A stretch of 64,000 nucleotides of DNA, from assembly GCF_032670585.1 (NCBI RefSeq), contig NZ_JAVQHL010000001.1, forward strand, positions 1,178,001 through 1,242,000, given 5' to 3'. How positions within the stretch are numbered: position 1 is the stretch's first letter; the number at the start of each line of letters is the position of its first letter. Made by a program: the position numbers and the translations under genes. This stretch comes from Ostreiculturibacter nitratireducens. Lineage in GTDB: Bacteria; Pseudomonadota; Alphaproteobacteria; Rhodobacterales; Rhodobacteraceae. Below, one piece after another: positions 37,573 through 46,045 of this stretch. Under the pieces are notes generated by a model that saw only the letters and a list, made by a program, of their open reading frames with translations, made no database searches and was not told where the DNA came from.

Positions 37573-37645
37573 CGGGTTACCGCCTCTGTTCTTTGCTCGA
37601 TGGAGTTACACTATCATTCCGTCCAGGCTTTGGGAACGCCCGCCC

Positions 37646-38971
37646 TCAGGGGAGAAGCGGGGACCAGGCCGGGTCCGAAGCCGGGCCCGGAGTGGGGATG
37701 CGCTTCAGGTTCCGCCCGGAAATGTCGACCGAATAAAGCGCAGGCTCACCGCCCGCGCCGGCGGTCTGGCGGGTGAACATGATCACGCGGCCGTTCGGCG
37801 CCCAGGTCGGGCCCTCGTCGAGGAACGACGCCGTGAGAAGCCGCTCCTCGGACCCGTCTGCCCGCATGACGCCGATGTGGAACCGGCCCGCGTGCTGCTT
37901 GGTGAAGGCGATGTAGTCGCCCTTCGGCGACCAGACCGGCGTGCCATAACGTCCTTCGCCGAAGCTGATGCGGGCGGGCTCCCCTCCGCCTGCGGACATG
38001 ACGTAAAGCTGCTGGGTGCCCGAGCGGTCGCTTTCGAAGACCATCCGGCTGCCGTCCGGCGAATAGGACGGCGCGGTTTCGATCGACGGGGCATTGGTCA
38101 GCCGCGTCGGCTGGCCCGACCCGAGGTCGAGGCGCCAGAGGTCGGTGTTTCCGCCCTGCTCCAGCGAGTAGACCACCGCCGAGCCGTCCGGAGAGAACCG
38201 CGGCGCGAAGGTCATCGTGCCGGGCTGTTCCGCGAAGGTGCGGGACTGGACGCTCGCCACGTCCATCACCTTGATGCGCGGGAAACCGGATTCGAATGAG
38301 GTGTAGAGGATGCGGCCGCCATCCGGCGAGAACCGCGGCGCGATGACGATCGTGGAACTGTCCGTGAGGTACTGCACGTTCGCGCCGTCATAATCCATGA
38401 CGGCAAGCCGCTTGAGCCGCGCATCCTTCGGTCCGCTCTCGGACACGAAGACGACGCGGCTGTCGAAATAGCCGGTCTCGCCCGTGATCCGCGAATAGAC
38501 GACGTCCGCGACCTTGTGCGCCATCCGGCGCCAGCTGTCCGCCGGCCCGCCGAACTGGAACCCGTCGAGCGGCACGCCCGAGGTCACGTCGTGCAGACGG
38601 AACTTCACCGTGAGCCGCCCGTCCGAACCAAGGCTTACGCCACCGGTCACCAGCGCCTCGATGTTGATCGCCTTCCAGTCCGGATAGGAAACCGGGGCCT
38701 CGAAGCTCGTCACCCGCGCGATGTGGGAGCCTTCGGGCACCTCGCGGAACAGCCCCGTTCCGATCAGGTCGTCCGCAACGACACGGGCGAGGCTTGCCGC
38801 GTAGTCCGTCGCGGCGGGGTTCTCCGCGACGAAGCGCGGTATGGCGAAGGGCATCGGTTCGATCACGCCCTCGGTGATCTCGATCCTCAGCGGACCTTCC
38901 TGCGCCGGCGCGGCGACGGGGATGAGGCCCAGGAGGGCGACTGCGGCAATCAGGTGGCGGAGCATGGGCAT
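37646..38971 (-). CDS. tolB: Tol-Pal periplasmic protein TolB
   Basis: A 441-residue periplasmic protein. The signal peptide ends near APA-QEG (residue 24). The N-terminal domain (ENPAATDYAASLARVVADDLIG) precedes a six-bladed beta-propeller with repeated FSPDGxRI-type motifs (APRFSPDGGRILYTSFESG, APRFSPDGSAVVYSLEQGG, PSYSPDGSRMVFESDRSG). It binds Pal and TolA. Start ATG 38971 follows GAGGGACAG. Confidence 0.97.
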   Translation of the reverse strand: MPMLRHLIAAVALLGLIPVAAPAQEGPLRIEITEGVIEPMPFAIPRFVAENPAATDYAASLARVVADDLIGTGLFREVPEGSHIARVTSFEAPVSYPDWKAINIEALVTGGVSLGSDGRLTVKFRLHDVTSGVPLDGFQFGGPADSWRRMAHKVADVVYSRITGETGYFDSRVVFVSESGPKDARLKRLAVMDYDGANVQYLTDSSTIVIAPRFSPDGGRILYTSFESGFPRIKVMDVASVQSRTFAEQPGTMTFAPRFSPDGSAVVYSLEQGGNTDLWRLDLGSGQPTRLTNAPSIETAPSYSPDGSRMVFESDRSGTQQLYVMSAGGGEPARISFGEGRYGTPVWSPKGDYIAFTKQHAGRFHIGVMRADGSEERLLTASFLDEGPTWAPNGRVIMFTRQTAGAGGEPALYSVDISGRNLKRIPTPGPASDPAWSPLLP

Positions 38972-39050
38972 CTGTCCCTCTGGCTCTTTTGATTTCTGGC
39001 TGCGGCGTCGGGGTGGCCAGCAGCGGCGATCTTTTTCGGGGCGCGCATCG

Positions 39051-40244
39051 TCACTTCAGCCTCATCTTCTCGGGATTGAAGACGACTTCGAGTTCGCGCC
39101 ACTGTTCGTATTTCTCCGCCGGAAGCGGATAGCCGTCCCGCGCGCAGCGCAGGATCGCGCGGCGCCCGGCCTCGTAGGCCTGCTGGGCCGCGGCATCCGA
39201 TCCGCCCTCGTAGCCGATCAGGCGGATCGAACCCGCGTCGGGCTTACCATCCGGCCCCATCGACACGCCGACCGTGACGATCGTGCGCAGGGCTTCCGTC
39301 GACAGGGCGCCCACGTTCCAGCACTGCTTGACCGCGAGGATCAGCGCGTCCTTCTCGCCAGAGGTCATCGGCGGCCCGGAGGGCGCCGTGCCGGTCCCTG
39401 CCTGCGTCTCGCCAGTCTCTTCGGCGGCCATCGCTTCGGCCAGCGCGTCGGCGATCGCATCGGCCGCCGGCTTTTCGGGCTCTGGAGCGGATGCGGTCTG
39501 CGTTTCCTCGGGCACCGGCTCCGGAGCGGGCTTCGGCTTGTCGGGCCGCGATCTCGGGCGCGCGGAACTCAAGGGCGCCGAGCTTTCGGGCTTGTCGTCG
39601 GTTTCGGTCGCTTCGGTCACGATCTCCGTCGTGGCCTCCGGCGGCGCGGCTTCCTCGACCGGTGGCTCCGGTTCGGGCTCGGGTTCAGGCGCAGGTTCGG
39701 GCCGCGTCTCCTCGACGGCGGTTTCCGCCACCTCGGCATCGACTTCCGGGGCCTCCGACGGCGTCGGCGCCACGCGCGGTGCCGCCCGTGGCTTCGATTC
39801 CGGGCTGATCTCCGGCAGGACGGTCGTGGAAGGCTCCTCCACCGGCGGCGTCGGCAGCGGCGGGGCTTCCGTTACCTCCGGCGCGGGGGGCGTCGGCGGC
39901 TCCGGTTCGACGACCTCCACCTCCGGCTCCGGTTCAGGCGGCGCGGCCTGCTCCGGCTCGGCCAGCGGCGTCTCGGGCGGCAACTCCTCGGTTGGAGTTT
40001 CCGGCACGGGTTCAGACTCGGGCGCTCCCGTCACTTCCGGAGCCTCCGGCGTCACCTCGGGCGCACGCGCTGCCGCGGCCGTCAGCGCGGCGAACTCCGC
40101 CTCGCTCATCAGCGTGACTTCGGCCAGCGCCACGGGTTCGGAGGGCTGCGGATGGAACAGCATCCCGCCAAACAGGATCCAGACGATCAGGCTCGCATGT
40201 CCTGCCGCCGAAACCGCCGTGCCTATGCTCGCCGGTCTGTCCAT
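39051..40244 (-). CDS. tolA: TolA-like protein with an acidic Pro/Glu-rich central domain
   Basis: A 397-residue inner-membrane protein between tolR and tolB. It has an N-terminal membrane anchor (GHASLIVWILFGGMLF), a long central part of about 230 residues rich in Pro, Glu, Ala and Val (for example EPEPEVEVVEPEPPTPP), and a C-terminal TonB/TolA-like domain (AVKQCWNVGALSTEALRTIV, DGKPDAGSIRLIGYEGGSDA). The middle differs from the Lys/Ala-rich helix of E. coli TolA and should be an extended, strongly acidic rod rather than a helix. It transmits energy from TolQR to TolB-Pal. The position makes the identification firm despite low similarity. Confidence 0.92.
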   Translation of the reverse strand: MDRPASIGTAVSAAGHASLIVWILFGGMLFHPQPSEPVALAEVTLMSEAEFAALTAAAARAPEVTPEAPEVTGAPESEPVPETPTEELPPETPLAEPEQAAPPEPEPEVEVVEPEPPTPPAPEVTEAPPLPTPPVEEPSTTVLPEISPESKPRAAPRVAPTPSEAPEVDAEVAETAVEETRPEPAPEPEPEPEPPVEEAAPPEATTEIVTEATETDDKPESSAPLSSARPRSRPDKPKPAPEPVPEETQTASAPEPEKPAADAIADALAEAMAAEETGETQAGTGTAPSGPPMTSGEKDALILAVKQCWNVGALSTEALRTIVTVGVSMGPDGKPDAGSIRLIGYEGGSDAAAQQAYEAGRRAILRCARDGYPLPAEKYEQWRELEVVFNPEKMRLK

Positions 40245-40268
40245 CGCCCCGTCTGCGCGCTCCTGCGT

Positions 40269-40748
40269 TTAGTTGTTGACGGCCGCGTCCATCCGCGGTC
40301 CGCCGGCGTCCGTCACCAGGATGATCTCCGTGAAGCCACCCGCGTTCAGCGCGCCCATGACCTGCACGACGCGCTCATAGGGGATCGCGCCGTCCGCCCG
40401 AAGGAAGAGCTTGTTGGACGACCGCTCCGCCGCTATGGCGCGAAGCTTGCCGATCAGTTCCTCTTCCGGCACCTGCGTGTTCTGGATCGAGATCGCCCCG
40501 TCGACCTGGATCGAGACGGTCAGCGGCTCCTCCTGCTCGGTCGGAACCGCCTGCGCCGCGGTCTTGGGAAGCTCCAGTGGGACCCCCACGGTCAGAAGCG
40601 GCGCCGCCACCATGAAGATGATCAGAAGCACGAGCATGACGTCGACCATCGGCGTGACGTTGATCTCGCTCATCGCGGCGTGCTTGCCGCGTGCCCCCCG
40701 CCGACGGCGTCCACCGCCCGCGGTCTTCTTCATTACGCCGGCGCCCAT
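40269..40748 (-). CDS. tolR: Tol-Pal proton-channel protein TolR
   Basis: A 159-residue ExbD/TolR-family protein. A basic N-terminus (KKTAGGGRRRRGARGKHAAM) is followed by MSEINVTPMVDVMLVLLIIFMV, whose Asp in the membrane helix is the proton-carrying residue, and a periplasmic domain (VPLELPKTAA, LFLRADGAIPYERVVQVMG). Starts 4 bases after the tolQ stop; an ATG five codons later is an alternative. Confidence 0.96.
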   Translation of the reverse strand: MGAGVMKKTAGGGRRRRGARGKHAAMSEINVTPMVDVMLVLLIIFMVAAPLLTVGVPLELPKTAAQAVPTEQEEPLTVSIQVDGAISIQNTQVPEEELIGKLRAIAAERSSNKLFLRADGAIPYERVVQVMGALNAGGFTEIILVTDAGGPRMDAAVNN

Positions 40749-40752
40749 CCCG

Positions 40753-41451
40753 TCACCCCGCGTCCAGCTGACGCGACAGGATCGTGGAGAATTCGTCCGC
40801 GAACGCCTCGTAGCCCGACACGATCCGGTCGCTGTCGGTCGAAAGCTTGTTGTAGAAGATCACCGCCGGGATTGCCGCCAGAAGGCCGAGACCGGTGGCC
40901 AGAAGCGCTTCCGCGATGCCCGGCGCCACGACGGCGAGCGAGGTGTTCTGCGAAATCGCGATTTCCTCGAAGGCGACCTTGATCCCCCAGACCGTCCCGA
41001 AGAGGCCCACGAACGGCGCCGTCGAACCGACCGTCGCGAGGAACGGCAGGCCGGACTGAAGGTATTCGGCCTGTTTCGCGATCGCCACGTCCATCGACCG
41101 GTCGATACGCGCCTGTGCGCCCATGATGAGCTTTCCGTCCTGCCGGTGGCTGCGACGCCATTCCATCATGCCGGAGGCGAAGATCTTTTCGGAGGCGCCG
41201 TCGGGTTCCGGCCCCAGCGTCTCGAAAAGCTCGTCCAGCGGCTCGCCGGACCAGAAAGCCCGGTCGAAGATCGCCGCCTCGCGCCGCGCAAGACGGTAGG
41301 CGATGAACTTCTGGATGATGATCGACCAGGACCAGAAGGAGGCCACGATCAGGAGGATCATCACGAGTTTCACAGTCAGTGAGGCGCGCGCAAAGAGTGC
41401 CAGCAAGGAGAAGTCAATCTCCTGCGCCATCGCAAGGGCTTCGGTTTCCAT
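40753..41451 (-). CDS. tolQ: Tol-Pal proton-channel protein TolQ
   Basis: A 232-residue MotA/TolQ/ExbB protein with three membrane segments: VKLVMILLIVASFWSWSIII, then FLATVGSTAPFVGLFGTVWG and GIAEALLATGLGLLAAIPAVIFYN. It forms the proton channel with TolR. Start ATG 41451, or the ATG seven codons later (41430). It heads tolQRAB-pal-ybgF, with a 119-base gap after ybgC. Confidence 0.96.
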   Translation of the reverse strand: METEALAMAQEIDFSLLALFARASLTVKLVMILLIVASFWSWSIIIQKFIAYRLARREAAIFDRAFWSGEPLDELFETLGPEPDGASEKIFASGMMEWRRSHRQDGKLIMGAQARIDRSMDVAIAKQAEYLQSGLPFLATVGSTAPFVGLFGTVWGIKVAFEEIAISQNTSLAVVAPGIAEALLATGLGLLAAIPAVIFYNKLSTDSDRIVSGYEAFADEFSTILSRQLDAG

Positions 41452-41570
41452 CAGTCACTGCTCGCCGGTTGGGCCACGCTTGGATTACGCGGCTCTGATT
41501 ATCAGGGTTTCTACCGCGATTTTAGGGTGATTGCCAACACATCTGCGTCATGAGCGTGGCTGCGCCGGAA

Positions 41571-41972
41571 CTAATCCGTCGCGCCGCACAGTTTCTGGCG
41601 GATATCCGCCGGCAGCCGCGCCGGCGCACCGGTTTCGGTCAGGCAAACGAGCGTCACTTCGGACGAAAACAGCCGCTCGTCGCCCCGCATCACGTCCTGC
41701 GACAGCGCGATCCGCGCGCCGGTCTGCGCGAGAAGCCGCGTCTCCACGCGCAACTCGTCGTCAAACCGTGCCGGCCGCAGATACTCCGCCACCACCCGGC
41801 GCACCGCGAAGACGATCCCCGCCTCGGCGCGCAGCTTCGCCTGGTCGACCCCGAGCTCGCGAACCCATTCGGTCCGGGCGCGCTCTATGAACTTCAGGTA
41901 GTTGGCGTAATAGACGATCCCGGCGAGGTCCGTGTCCTCGTAGTAGACGCGCACTGCGAAACTGTGGGCCAT
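41571..41972 (-). CDS. ybgC: Tol-Pal associated acyl-CoA thioesterase YbgC
   Basis: A 133-residue 4-hydroxybenzoyl-CoA thioesterase-type hotdog enzyme. The catalytic motif YEDTDLAGIVYYANYLKF carries the conserved Asp, followed by ERARTEWVRELG. It usually leads the tol operon and is thought to act on acyl-CoA or acyl-ACP near the membrane. Start ATG 41972. Confidence 0.94.
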   Translation of the reverse strand: MAHSFAVRVYYEDTDLAGIVYYANYLKFIERARTEWVRELGVDQAKLRAEAGIVFAVRRVVAEYLRPARFDDELRVETRLLAQTGARIALSQDVMRGDERLFSSEVTLVCLTETGAPARLPADIRQKLCGATD

Positions 41973-42071
41973 GTGTCCGTGCCGCCTCGTTTGAACGCTA
42001 CCCGGGTAATCGCCGACCGCCCTCGTGGCAAGTCCGCGCCTGAGCTTTGGTGTCTCTGGTCGCCGGCGACT

Positions 42072-42713
42072 TCACTGCGCGCCAGGGCCAGGCAGGCTCA
42101 TCCGCGCCGCAAGCCGCAAGGCATGGGACGGATCCATCGCCGAAGCCGGCATTACCGGGTCGTAGGCCGCGCGGATCACGGCGGCGATTTCCGGCCGCAG
42201 CATGAGCCGGCCTCCCGCTTCGGCAAGAGGCGAGCGGGCTGCAAAGGCCCGGTCAGACCAGTTGAGGATCATGCGCACCGCCTGGTCCAGGGCGATCACC
42301 TCGGCGGGAAGCGCCGCGAGATCTTCGTCGATCCTGAGGAATGCGAAGCAGGCCCGGATCGCCCCGGCTTCGTCGAAACGGAAGACCCGGTACTGGTTCG
42401 CCCCAACCTCCTCAAGCCGTTCCACGAGGTCGTGCAGGCCGGGAATGAGCCGATCGAGGTTCGGCACGTCGGAAAGCTCGCGCCATTCACGGAAAAAGAA
42501 GAGCATCAGGTTCGCGCCAAGCTCCGGGTCGGTTTCCGCAACGGTATGACCGGCAAGCCCCGTCACCGCCTCGATGGCCCCCTTGACGGTGCGAAGGGTT
42601 TCTTCCTCCACGCCGAAGACCACCGGCGCGATCGGGCGCCCCCAGCGGGCGAAGTGGTACTTTCCGTCAGGGCTGGTGAACAGGGCCTCGGGGGCTGAGC
42701 TATCCATCGGCAC
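42072..42713 (-). CDS. Hypothetical protein between ruvB and ybgC
   Basis: A 213-residue soluble protein with no signal peptide, mixed helix/strand character and a Leu-rich middle (NLDRLIPGLHDLVERLEEVG). I do not recognise it. The first start is the GTG at 42713, with AAGGAA five bases away; an ATG at 42707 is two codons inside. It is on the same strand as the ruv and tol genes around it and lies 90 bases from ruvB and 99 from ybgC, so it may have its own promoter. No motif suggests a function. Confidence 0.75.
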   Translation of the reverse strand: MPMDSSAPEALFTSPDGKYHFARWGRPIAPVVFGVEEETLRTVKGAIEAVTGLAGHTVAETDPELGANLMLFFFREWRELSDVPNLDRLIPGLHDLVERLEEVGANQYRVFRFDEAGAIRACFAFLRIDEDLAALPAEVIALDQAVRMILNWSDRAFAARSPLAEAGGRLMLRPEIAAVIRAAYDPVMPASAMDPSHALRLAARMSLPGPGAQ

Positions 42714-42803
42714 GAGGTTCCTTTTCGTCTGGATGGCGTTCTTGCCGTTTTCCTACATTTTCCGGGCGTTGCCGTGCGCTTTGCTGCAAAACGCCAACCG
42801 CTC

Positions 42804-43832
42804 TCACGCGCCGAACAGGTCGCCCTGCCCCGCGCCCTTCGGCGGATCCATTCCGAGATGCGTCCAGGCTTTCGAGGCCAGCATCCGCCCCCGCGGCGTC
42901 CGCTGGATGAGCCCCTGCTGGAGAAGGTAGGGCTCGATCACTTCCTCGATCGCGTCGCGGCTTTCCGACAAGGCCGCGGCGAGTGTCTCCACCCCGACAG
43001 GCCCGCCGGCGTAGTTCTCCGCCATGAGCGTGAGATAACGGCGGTCCGCTGCGTCGAGACCGAGGTGATCGACGCCAAGCCGGGTCAATGCGGAATCCGC
43101 AATTTCCTTCGTCAGCCGCCCGTCGCCCTCGACAAGGGCGAAGTCTGCGACCCGCCGAAGAAGCCGCCCGGCTATCCGGGGCGTTCCGCGCGCGCGCCGG
43201 GCAATCTCCAGCGTTCCCTCGGCGTCCGCGGGCAGGCCCATGAGCCGCGCCCCCCTGGTGACGATGTGGTCAAGTTCGACAATCGTGTAGAATTGGAGCC
43301 GCGTCGGAATGCCGAAACGGTCGCGGAGCGGCGTCGTCAGCAGGCCAAGCCGGGTCGTGGCGCCGACGAGGGTGAAGGGCTGCAACTCGATCCGCACTGT
43401 CCGCGCGGCGGGTCCCTCCCCGATCACGAGGTCGAGCTCGAAGTCCTCCATCGCGGGGTAGAGCACCTCCTCGACCGCCGGGTTCATGCGGTGGATCTCG
43501 TCGATGAAAAGGACGTCGCGCGCCTCGAGATTGGTGAGGATCGCGGCAAGGTCGCCCGCCCGCGCCAGCACAGGTCCGGAGGTCATCCGGAAGTTCACGC
43601 CAAGCTCCCGAGCCATGATCTGGGCAAGCGTCGTCTTCCCGAGGCCGGGGGGGCCGTGGAACAGCGTGTGGTCCATCGCCTCGCCCCGCCGCCGCGCGCT
43701 TTCGATGAAGACGCGCAGGTTGGCGCGCGCTTCTTCCTGGCCGACGAAGTCCGAAAGAAGCTGAGGCCGCAGAGCCCGGTCGGCATCTTCCGGCAAGGGA
43801 TCGGGGCGGAGGGTCGGGTCGGGTCCTGTCAT
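42804..43832 (-). CDS. ruvB: Holliday junction branch migration ATPase RuvB
   Basis: A 342-residue AAA+ hexameric motor that drives branch migration with RuvA. Walker A GPPGLGKTTLAQIM, Walker B LFIDEIHRMNPAVEE, sensor LVGATTRLGLLTTPLRDRFG and the C-terminal winged helix (IEPYLLQQGLIQRTPRGR) are present. The ATG at 43832 is 4 bases after ruvA stop; a TTG seven codons upstream would lie inside ruvA. Confidence 0.98.
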   Translation of the reverse strand: MTGPDPTLRPDPLPEDADRALRPQLLSDFVGQEEARANLRVFIESARRRGEAMDHTLFHGPPGLGKTTLAQIMARELGVNFRMTSGPVLARAGDLAAILTNLEARDVLFIDEIHRMNPAVEEVLYPAMEDFELDLVIGEGPAARTVRIELQPFTLVGATTRLGLLTTPLRDRFGIPTRLQFYTIVELDHIVTRGARLMGLPADAEGTLEIARRARGTPRIAGRLLRRVADFALVEGDGRLTKEIADSALTRLGVDHLGLDAADRRYLTLMAENYAGGPVGVETLAAALSESRDAIEEVIEPYLLQQGLIQRTPRGRMLASKAWTHLGMDPPKGAGQGDLFGA

Positions 43833-43836
43833 AGGC

Positions 43837-44505
43837 TCAGCCCTTCGGCGCAAGCAGTTTGAGCGCAGCGCGGATCAGCGCGGGCGTTCCGGCAGCCTCG
43901 TCGCCGGCCGAGGCCTCCGCGACCGCGGAAGCAGCCTCCCCCTGGCTGTAGCCGAGGTTCACCAATGCCGACAGCGCCTCCGCGCTCGCCGCGGCGGAAG
44001 GTGCGGGCCGCGTTGCGGGAGCCTTCGCCGGTTTCGGCGCGGGTTCCACGACGTCGTCCGACGCCGGCAGATCGACGGTCAACGCTCCACCCAGGGCCAT
44101 GACCGAGGGCGCCTTGTCCTTCAACTCCATCACCAGCCGCTGCGCCAGCTTCGGCCCGACGCCGGGCGCGGCCTTGACCGCCCCCCAGTCGCCCAGAGCG
44201 ATGGCACGGCTGACACCTTCCGCCCCGAGCGTCCCGAGGATCGCCATCGACGCCTTCGCGCCTACGCCCTGCACCGTCATCAGAAGACGGTGCCATTCCT
44301 TCTCCAGGAGGGTCGGGAAGCCAAAGAGCTGCAGAAGATCCTCGCGCACGAGAAGATCGGTATAGAGCGCGACAGCCTCACCGACCGGCGGCAGCGCGGC
44401 GGCCGTGCGCTGACTGACGTGGACGACATAGCCCACGCCCCGAACGTCGATGAGAACGTGGTCCATCGCCCGGTGCAGGATGGTTCCGGCGATGCGCCCG
44501 ATCAT
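43837..44505 (-). CDS. ruvA: Holliday junction DNA-binding protein RuvA
   Basis: A 222-residue RuvA: N-terminal OB domain (MIGRIAGTILHRAMDHVLIDVRG), helix-hairpin-helix motifs (LLMTVQGVGAKASMAIL and VKAAPGVGPKLAQRLVMEL) and the C-terminal RuvB-binding domain (ALVNLGYSQGEAASAVAEA). The ATG at 44505 overlaps the ruvC stop (ATGA). The linker before domain III is Pro/Ala-rich. Confidence 0.97.
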   Translation of the reverse strand: MIGRIAGTILHRAMDHVLIDVRGVGYVVHVSQRTAAALPPVGEAVALYTDLLVREDLLQLFGFPTLLEKEWHRLLMTVQGVGAKASMAILGTLGAEGVSRAIALGDWGAVKAAPGVGPKLAQRLVMELKDKAPSVMALGGALTVDLPASDDVVEPAPKPAKAPATRPAPSAAASAEALSALVNLGYSQGEAASAVAEASAGDEAAGTPALIRAALKLLAPKG

Positions 44506-45002
44506 GCCCGCACCCGCGCAGGGATCAGCCGTGAGGCGGATTGAAGGTGATGGGCATGGCAAATCGCAACGGCCAACGCGTCCGCCGCGTCAGGACCGGC
44601 AAGTTCGACGCCCGGCAGTTGGAAGCGCACCATATGCGCGATCTGAGCCTTGTCCGCGTGACCGACGCCCACCACCGACTTCTTCACGGCATTGGGCGCA
44701 TATTCCCCGATGGGCAGCCCGGCCTGGGCGACCGCAAGCATCGCGACGCCGCGCGCCTGGCCCAGTTTCAGGGTGGCCACGCCGTCCTTGTTGACGAAGG
44801 TCTGCTCCACCGCAGCTGCCGTTGGCATGAACCGCGCAAGGACATCACTCAGATCGCGGTGCAGGATCATCAGCCGTCCGGCCAGTTCTCCTGCCTCGGT
44901 ATGGATTATCCCGTTGCCGACATGCGCGAGTCGCGAGCCCGAAACCTCGATCACGCCCCAGCCGAGATGGCGCAATCCGGGGTCGATTCCCACTACGCGC
45001 AT
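44502..45002 (-). CDS. ruvC: Holliday junction resolvase RuvC
   Basis: A 166-residue endonuclease. Catalytic Asp7 in GIDPGLRHLGWG, Glu in AAVEQTFVNKDG and the terminal acidic pair in GPDAADALAVAICHAH are visible. It leads the ruvCAB operon, with ruvA overlapping its stop by four bases. Start ATG 45002. Confidence 0.97.
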   Translation of the reverse strand: MRVVGIDPGLRHLGWGVIEVSGSRLAHVGNGIIHTEAGELAGRLMILHRDLSDVLARFMPTAAAVEQTFVNKDGVATLKLGQARGVAMLAVAQAGLPIGEYAPNAVKKSVVGVGHADKAQIAHMVRFQLPGVELAGPDAADALAVAICHAHHLQSASRLIPARVRA

Positions 45003-45331
45003 ACTGCCCTCGCCATTCCGGGCTTTCGCCCTGTTGCTTTTCGGACACGACTAGCACGAAAAGCGAACATCCGCCAGTCCGAATGCCCCGGGCGCAATTT
45101 CGCGACAATGTGAGCTCCGCGTCCGGAAATCGCCTTCGCACCTGCAGAAAACGACACTTTCTGCGGGTGCGAAATGCCTTTTCGCGACCAGGTGCTAAAG
45201 GCGTTGCGAGACATGCAAAAAACGCATGTCCGGACTGATCCCACGTCGCTTGTTTCGGCAATTCGACACTTCTATGTGCGGCAACATGGAACGCTGCCTC
45301 AAACCAAGGCAAATCGTGAAGGAAGCAGGAA
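45003..45331. other. Intergenic region between ruvC and the DUF1127 gene
   Basis: A 329-base gap holding the ruvC promoter on one side and the DUF1127 promoter on the other. It contains one strong hairpin (45136-45174, listed separately) and no supported ORF, tRNA or known small RNA. Confidence 0.5.
45136..45174 (+). repeat. Long intergenic hairpin upstream of the DUF1127 gene
   Basis: Sixteen-base arms TTCGCACCTGCAGAAA (45136-45151) and TTTCTGCGGGTGCGAA (45159-45174) with a seven-base loop ACGACAC. The single mismatch becomes a U-G pair only in plus-strand RNA, so a plus-strand transcript is favoured. No T run follows, so it is not an ordinary terminator. Confidence 0.65.
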
Positions 45332-45526
45332 ATGGCCGTCTTTGAAACCACCCGCCCCGTTGCTCACACCAGCTTCTCGGGGAACGTCGCCCGCCTCGTT
45401 GCATTTGTGACCAAATGGAACGACGCACGCACCACGCGCAAGGCGCTGTCGCAGCTCTCCGACCGCGAGCTGAACGACATCGGTCTCTGCCGCGGTGACA
45501 TCGAGGCGATCGCTGCGCGCGACTGA
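45332..45526 (+). CDS. DUF1127 (YjiS-like) small protein
   Basis: A 64-residue protein with the DUF1127 signature ALSQLSDRELNDIGLCRGDIEAIA at the C-terminus, a small Arg-containing helical domain common in Rhizobiales and Rhodobacterales, where family members have been linked to RNA binding and stress adaptation. The start ATG follows a good AGGA/GGAA site (AAGGAAGCAGGAA). It is followed by a strong hairpin terminator, so it is probably monocistronic and well expressed. Confidence 0.9.
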   Translation: MAVFETTRPVAHTSFSGNVARLVAFVTKWNDARTTRKALSQLSDRELNDIGLCRGDIEAIAARD

Positions 45527-45545
45527 CATATAGTCAAGGCGAGCA

Positions 45546-45578
45546 AAAGGCCGCGCGAGCTCAACTCGCGCGGCCTTT
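45546..45578. terminator. Terminator hairpin downstream of the DUF1127 gene
   Basis: Fourteen-base perfect stem AAAGGCCGCGCGAG (45546-45559) with CTCGCGCGGCCTTT (45565-45578), five-base loop. The A and T flanks make it usable in both directions, so it may also end the convergent minus-strand gene. Confidence 0.8.
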
Positions 45579-45605
45579 GCAATTCTACGGTCCGCCCCGG
45601 CCTCT

Positions 45606-45950
45606 TCAGTGGAAGGTGCGGAAGAAGTCCGAAACGAAAAGCGTCAGCGGATCCGCCTGCAGCACGTAGGCCCCGATCCGATCCGCCGTATCGCCTGCGC
45701 GCATCGTCTCGATACGCGAGTCATACGTCGCCGCACCGATCTGGGCGTGAACCGCACCCTTCACCAGGATGACGGCGCCAAGAACGAGGGCGAGCGGAAG
45801 GATCCAACGGCTCGCGCCGCGACGGCGCTTGAGATTGGTGTAGTAACTGTGTCCAAGGGTTCCCGCAGCCTCGAACCCGCCACCGGAACGATGGATGGAC
45901 TCGATGCGCCTCAGTCGGCCCTGGAAATTCTTCATGTTCGGGTCGCGCAT
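45606..45950 (-). CDS. Hypothetical protein with one membrane segment
   Basis: A 114-residue protein, basic in its first half (RDPNMKNFQGRLRRIESIHRSG, YYTNLKRRRGA), with one membrane helix (WILPLALVLGAVILVKGAVHA) and a C-terminal 40 residues rich in charge, likely periplasmic. The ATG at 45950 with GGAAAG six bases upstream is preferred; longer frames are less convincing. I do not recognise it. It converges on the DUF1127 gene. Confidence 0.75.
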   Translation of the reverse strand: MRDPNMKNFQGRLRRIESIHRSGGGFEAAGTLGHSYYTNLKRRRGASRWILPLALVLGAVILVKGAVHAQIGAATYDSRIETMRAGDTADRIGAYVLQADPLTLFVSDFFRTFH

Positions 45951-46045
45951 GGCAGCTTTCCAACTCGAATGAACAATTACAAAAAAACTACGTGGAAATT
46001 GTGGCAACATTGCGGCCACGGGTCAAGGAAGCGAACCTGCGGCTG

